DNA of 64,000 nt from an uncultured Clostridia bacterium. Its GTDB lineage: Bacteria > Bacillota > Clostridia > Christensenellales > Borkfalkiaceae. Every line of letters starts with the position of its first letter. The first letter of the stretch is position 1. The position numbers were made by a program, and so were the translations under genes. The DNA is taken from contig CAKQRD010000001.1 in assembly GCA_934271275.1 (NCBI GenBank), positions 201,329-265,328 on the forward strand, written 5' to 3'. Below are positions 61,095 to 64,000 of the stretch, in pieces. Under the pieces are notes generated by a model that had not been told where the DNA came from, did no database searches, and saw only the letters and a program-made list of their open reading frames with translations.

Positions 61095-61988
61095 ATGGAA
61101 AACAAACGCACCGAAACGGGTAACGAAACCGATATGCAGGAAACAAAACGGCCGCTCGCAACAGAAGCGAACGACCTTTTTCCCAGCGTTAAGCGGACGA
61201 GGACTTACGCCGTCTTAAAATCGGAAAAGGATTTTACCTTTCATATCTGGACGCGCCCTACCTCTTTTTACCACGCGCACGACAACTATATAGAGATTTT
61301 TATCGTAACCGAAGGAAAGCTCGTACACCATTTCAACAAACAGCAGACGGTTATGAAGACGGGCGACGCGTTTATCGTAAAACTCGGGCAGTACCACAAA
61401 CACAGCCAGTATCAGAACTACTCTTCCCAGCACATAAACCTTACCTGTAACGTAGACTTTGCGAAAGATCTTTTGAAGCTGTTTTTCGGTTCGGAAAACG
61501 TTTCCTGTCAGAACCAGCTTATCCACCTCAACTCCTCGTATTTCGAGACCGTTCTCAATTATCAGAAGCTTATTTTGGAAGCGCAGAACGAGGAACACAG
61601 AAACCTCGCGATAAAATCGCTTCTTGCGTTCGTTTTCGGGGTGTTTTACGCAAAAGAGGAAAACGACAAAGCCCCCGACTGGCTGAAATCATTTATGAGA
61701 AAGCTTTCGAGCCTCGACTTCGGCAACGAAATTCACCTTGCCGACGTGTATAAGCTTTCCAACTATTCGCAGACGACCATTTGCAGAGAATTTAAGAAAT
61801 GCACCGGCAAAACGCTCATTTCGTATATCAACGATTTGCGGCTTAATTACGCCTGCAACCTTCTGGAAAGCACCACCTTTCCGCTGTGGAAAATCTCGAA
61901 CACCGTGGGCTTTTTATCGCAGGCGCACTTTACGCGACTTTTTAAAGAAAAATACGGCATCACACCGCTGCAATACCGTAAAAAATAA
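61095..61988 (+). CDS. AraC-family transcriptional regulator
   Basis: The ATG at 61095 follows AAAGGAG. A TTG 10 codons earlier overlaps the promoter -10 box and is excluded. The 297-residue protein has an N-terminal cupin sensor domain (FYHAHDNYIEIFIVTEGKLVHHF, GDAFIVKLGQYHKH). The C-terminal double HTH domain contains LADVYKLSNYSQTTICREFKK and WKISNTVGFLSQAHFTRLFK, and ends in KEKYGITPLQYRKK. It should sense a sugar product and activate the divergent 21-kb operon. The position directly opposite the operon is typical. Confidence 0.93.
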   Translation: MENKRTETGNETDMQETKRPLATEANDLFPSVKRTRTYAVLKSEKDFTFHIWTRPTSFYHAHDNYIEIFIVTEGKLVHHFNKQQTVMKTGDAFIVKLGQYHKHSQYQNYSSQHINLTCNVDFAKDLLKLFFGSENVSCQNQLIHLNSSYFETVLNYQKLILEAQNEEHRNLAIKSLLAFVFGVFYAKEENDKAPDWLKSFMRKLSSLDFGNEIHLADVYKLSNYSQTTICREFKKCTGKTLISYINDLRLNYACNLLESTTFPLWKISNTVGFLSQAHFTRLFKEKYGITPLQYRKK

Positions 61989-62272
61989 TCCAAAACTTGG
62001 GAATATCCGATTAATGGTTTAATTTCCTATATGACCTTAACAGAATATTTTTAACGATATTTATCGATGACGAACGATACCCTTTGCACGTTTTTGTTCG
62101 TTTATATTGTTTTTTTTAAATCGTCGTTTTTTCAGAGTTTTTAAATTTTATCTTTTTATTTCGACCTTCGGACTCTTTTTATTACAAATTTTTAATCTGC
62201 TTTTTCCGCAAATATTTGCTTCGACGAGGCTTTAAAAATATATCACAATGATATTTAACGATATATAAAAAT
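61989..62272. other. AT-rich intergenic stretch
   Basis: About 280 bp between the araC-type gene and the 36-nt repeat. I see no gene, RNA or clear terminator here. Confidence 0.5.
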
Positions 62273-62308
62273 AACGTGCGATACAGGGTTTTCCTCATAT
62301 TGCACGTT
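62273..62308. repeat. 36-nt palindromic repeat, copy 3
   Basis: AACGTGCGATACAGGG, TTTT, CCTCATATTGCACGTT, in the same orientation and of the same length as copies 1 and 2. It is preceded by a similar ATATATAAAAAT. It marks the left edge of the module that carries the BRO-N gene and the second copy of the small gene pair. Confidence 0.85.
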
Positions 62309-62324
62309 CGGGTGTCACCATTAG

Positions 62325-62370
62325 GGAAACAGGCGTAGGCGAAAAGTTTACGCCTGTTTCCTTATTTTTT
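62325..62370 (+). terminator. 13-bp hairpin followed by T tract
   Basis: GGAAACAGGCGTA (62325-62337) pairs with TACGCCTGTTTCC (62349-62361) and is followed by TTATTTTTT. It could be a plus-strand terminator or the end structure of a mobile element, since no close plus-strand gene needs it. Confidence 0.6.
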
Positions 62371-62491
62371 ACGGCAACTCTATTTTCAGATGTTTTTCGA
62401 TAATCTCAGAACATCTTTCTCTCGTCTTCGTTTTTGATGAAGGTTCTATGTAGTTGGTAAACCATATATCTAACCATTCTTTATATTTCAT
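62369..62491 (-). pseudogene. N-terminal fragment of a tyrosine recombinase/integrase
   Basis: The ATG at 62489-62491 has AAGGAG upstream and encodes 40 residues (MKYKEWLDIWFTNYIEPSSK, then TKTRERCSEIIEKHLKIELP). This is the pattern of the SAM-like core-binding domain that opens phage-type integrases. A TAA follows at 62369-62371 and the catalytic part is absent; the hairpin and 36-nt repeat lie where the gene should continue. The intact start and ribosome binding site suggest truncation by insertion or recombination. Confidence 0.6.
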
Positions 62492-62610
62492 TGATAGCTC
62501 CTTAATTGTTTATTTTATACGACGAAAAGAAGCCGCACATTTTTCGTGCGGCTTCTCGGCGTTTTTATATTCAGTTGTTTATATCCGAGTTTTATTCTTG
62601 ATTTTTATAA

Positions 62611-63456
62611 TCAGCCTTTATTTTCGTCGTTATCTTTCTTTGTTTCAAGCGCAGGCTTGTCACTTGCATTAAGCGGAGATATTACTTTCCCGCCGATTTC
62701 TTTTTCAAATCGTTTGCGGGTATCACCTGCAAATTTACCTCCCTTCTTTGCTACGGAACGGTTTTCCGCAAAAGTTTCCGGTTGTTCTTTCTTTGAAAGC
62801 GTCGTTGTCGTAACTTCTGCAAGCATATTCAAAACGAGTTCGATATCCGTCATATTATCGCGCAGATTTTCTTTTTTCAGTCCTTTGAGTTCTTTATACT
62901 CTTTAACCGTCAGACCGCTCCACGCTTTCGTCATTTCATCGGTGAGTATTGCGTATTCTACGCCTTCTTTTACCCCGCGTTCTTTCCATTCGTCGGTAAG
63001 TTTTTTGCGCATTTCTATCGTTTGAAGTCGCTGATTTATCCAACCTTCCGTATATCCTTTAGCACGGTAAAAATCTGCGCCGCGAAGTATCGCCTTTTCG
63101 GGATCTGCTATTTCATCAAGTCTTTCGCTGCCCACTTGCGCAAGCCACATTTTGAACGGTTCGGCTTTCGGCGACGGAATCGACTGCACAAGCCGCAAAA
63201 CGCCTTTCGTGTCAAGACAATCGGTCAATCTGTTTTTACCGTCTTTTGCCAACATTTTCAAAGCGTTACAGCTTGTAACGGTTTCATCTCCTTCGTCTTT
63301 CAGCCTTTTCTTTAAGACACGCCAATATGTTTGAGGATTAGGGCTATCCGTCAAAACTTCGATTATGTCTACAACGGCAAAATACCATTCTTCTTCGTCT
63401 GCACTCCAAACCGTGCGGACTTGTTTATTCTCAAAAATTTTGATTTTGTCTTCCAT
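62611..63456 (-). CDS. BRO-N domain protein (phage antirepressor/DinD-like)
   Basis: The 281-residue protein begins with a BRO-N domain (MEDKIKIFENKQVRTVWSAD, EWYFAVVDIIEVLTDSPNPQTYW, DTKGVLRLVQSIPSPKAEPFKMWLAQVG), common in phage antirepressors. The C-terminal region (about 120-225) contains KGYTEGWINQRLQTIEMRKKLTDEW, as in DinD/Bro fusion proteins, then a basic tail. Such proteins sit in prophages and mobile elements and may respond to DNA damage. It lies between the integrase fragment and the truncated small gene pair, on the opposite strand to the latter. It appears intact. Confidence 0.82.
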   Translation of the reverse strand: MEDKIKIFENKQVRTVWSADEEEWYFAVVDIIEVLTDSPNPQTYWRVLKKRLKDEGDETVTSCNALKMLAKDGKNRLTDCLDTKGVLRLVQSIPSPKAEPFKMWLAQVGSERLDEIADPEKAILRGADFYRAKGYTEGWINQRLQTIEMRKKLTDEWKERGVKEGVEYAILTDEMTKAWSGLTVKEYKELKGLKKENLRDNMTDIELVLNMLAEVTTTTLSKKEQPETFAENRSVAKKGGKFAGDTRKRFEKEIGGKVISPLNASDKPALETKKDNDENKG

Positions 63457-63568
63457 ACGATTTTTCCTTCTATCGTTAGATTATATTTATTATACCATTT
63501 TTCTTCTGTTTTTTCAATGCCTTTTACCCTCTTAACGCCAATTAATTTGCCGTTATTCGTAGAAGGCT

Positions 63569-63733
63569 GTTTATATTGAAAAATCAAAACTACCCGCGTG
63601 GAAACTTGCAAGCAGTTGCAATATTGCGCAAAGCACCCTTTTCAGATTAAGAAACGAAATAGTGGAATGCTTTCTCGCCTGTTTGGAAGACGAACAAAAT
63701 ACGTTAAAAGAAATAGCCGTTACTATGGACTGA
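63569..63733 (+). pseudogene. 5'-truncated copy of the small HTH-like gene
   Basis: The 54 residues from VYIEKSKLPAWKLASSCNIA to the stop match the C-terminal half of the protein at 36783-37115 with only a few changes (for example FLACLEDEQN for FYACLEDERN). The N-terminal 56 residues and the promoter are missing; upstream lies unrelated sequence ending in CGTAGAAGGCT. The downstream 4-nt spacing to its partner gene is conserved. Confidence 0.85.
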
Positions 63734-63737
63734 TTTT

Positions 63738-63935
63738 ATGAACGCAGAAGAAACGATTATTTATCTTATAGAATTATACTCTCAATATTTAGAAGAACTA
63801 AACGCTGTGCCTCGTAACGATTTTATTATCGGAGAAATGACCGCTTACGTTGAAACGCTTGAAATACTTCAACGCTGGGAAAAGGCAAATCGTCACGGTT
63901 TAGACTTCGTTATTGAAGATAAATATAAAATTTAA
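63738..63935 (+). CDS. 65-residue acidic protein, copy 2 of 2
   Basis: It is identical to the product of 37120-37317 except at residues 24 and 52. The start ATG and sequence context are kept (ACTATGGACTGATTTTATG precedes it in both), but the promoter and most of the upstream partner are lost, so it may not be expressed. Function is unknown. Confidence 0.7.
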   Translation: MNAEETIIYLIELYSQYLEELNAVPRNDFIIGEMTAYVETLEILQRWEKANRHGLDFVIEDKYKI

Positions 63936-63967
63936 AAAATTTTCTAATAAAACAAACGATAAAAAGT

Positions 63968-64000
63968 CGCGCGGCGTATGAATTTTCCTTACGCCGCGCG
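63968..64000. terminator. GC-rich hairpin at the window end
   Basis: CGCGCGGCGTA (63968-63978) pairs with TACGCCGCGCG (63990-64000). A T tract, if present, lies beyond the window. Confidence 0.55.

Noticed and set aside
35051..62308. 36-nt palindromes considered as CRISPR repeats or integron attC sites
   Set aside because: The copies are kilobases apart without spacers, and no Cas genes or integron integrase are present. They are reported as dispersed palindromic repeats only.
1..64000. tRNA, rRNA and replication origin
   Set aside because: I looked for GGTTCGAATCC-type T-arms, rRNA-like blocks and DnaA-box clusters and saw none.

Overview
The window looks like a chromosome segment of an anaerobic, endospore-forming Gram-positive bacterium of the class Clostridia. 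The evidence is a SpoIIR-SleB-YpeB sporulation/germination operon, lipoprotein-rich ABC sugar uptake, canonical sigma-A promoters with strong AGGAGG ribosome binding sites, and a BclA-like collagen protein. An archaeal-type aspartyl-tRNA synthetase and DUF4838 proteins suggest an uncultured gut lineage, perhaps Christensenellales-like; that placement is inference. Most genes lie on the minus strand.

1-30 kb is mostly housekeeping: clpB; a glycosyltransferase/acyltransferase pair; an acidic hypothetical; spoIIR-sleB-ypeB, with a 244-residue Lys/Arg/Ala/Glu-rich extension on YpeB; an HtrA-like lipoprotein protease; infC-rpmI-rplT-spoU-yebC, with an attenuator leader and an ATT start for infC; degV; aspS; ruvCAB-queA-tgt-yajC, apparently started by a leaderless ruvC transcript; a DUF45 metallopeptidase; a CapD/FlaA1-type dehydratase; and a collagen-like protein. 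Two intergenic stretches (12.3-13.0 and 21.7-22.2 kb) hold a multi-hairpin dispersed repeat that includes a 107-bp MITE-like unit in both places. A near-duplicate of the queA 3' end also flanks a 128-nt segment.

30-39.6 kb is an accessory and decay zone. An XRE regulator lies divergent to a zinc-ribbon membrane protein. It is followed by a series of broken carbohydrate genes: a decayed N-terminal fragment, a GH36 front half joined to a creatininase back half, a nucleoside hydrolase joined to a GH36 piece, and a GH31 gene with its middle missing. An AAA/DUF4143 ATPase, a decapitated relative of it, and a small gene pair lie among them. A 36-nt palindromic repeat (35.05, 37.37 and 62.27 kb) marks these modules. 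A partial copy of the small gene pair recurs at 63.6-63.9 kb beside a BRO-N gene and an integrase fragment.

39.66-60.85 kb is a minus-strand, PUL-like carbohydrate locus of about 21 kb, divergent from an AraC-family regulator. It holds a putative glycosidase, a GH38 alpha-mannosidase, a CUT1 ABC transporter (binding lipoprotein and two permeases, no ATPase in the window), several large lipoproteins and secreted proteins, two DUF4838 proteins and a 46-residue peptide gene. The likely job is to capture and degrade an alpha-mannose-containing glycan, with AraC sensing the product. The last two large genes are joined across a run of eight T residues, so slippage could fuse a signal-bearing binding protein to a DUF4838 enzyme domain that has no signal of its own.
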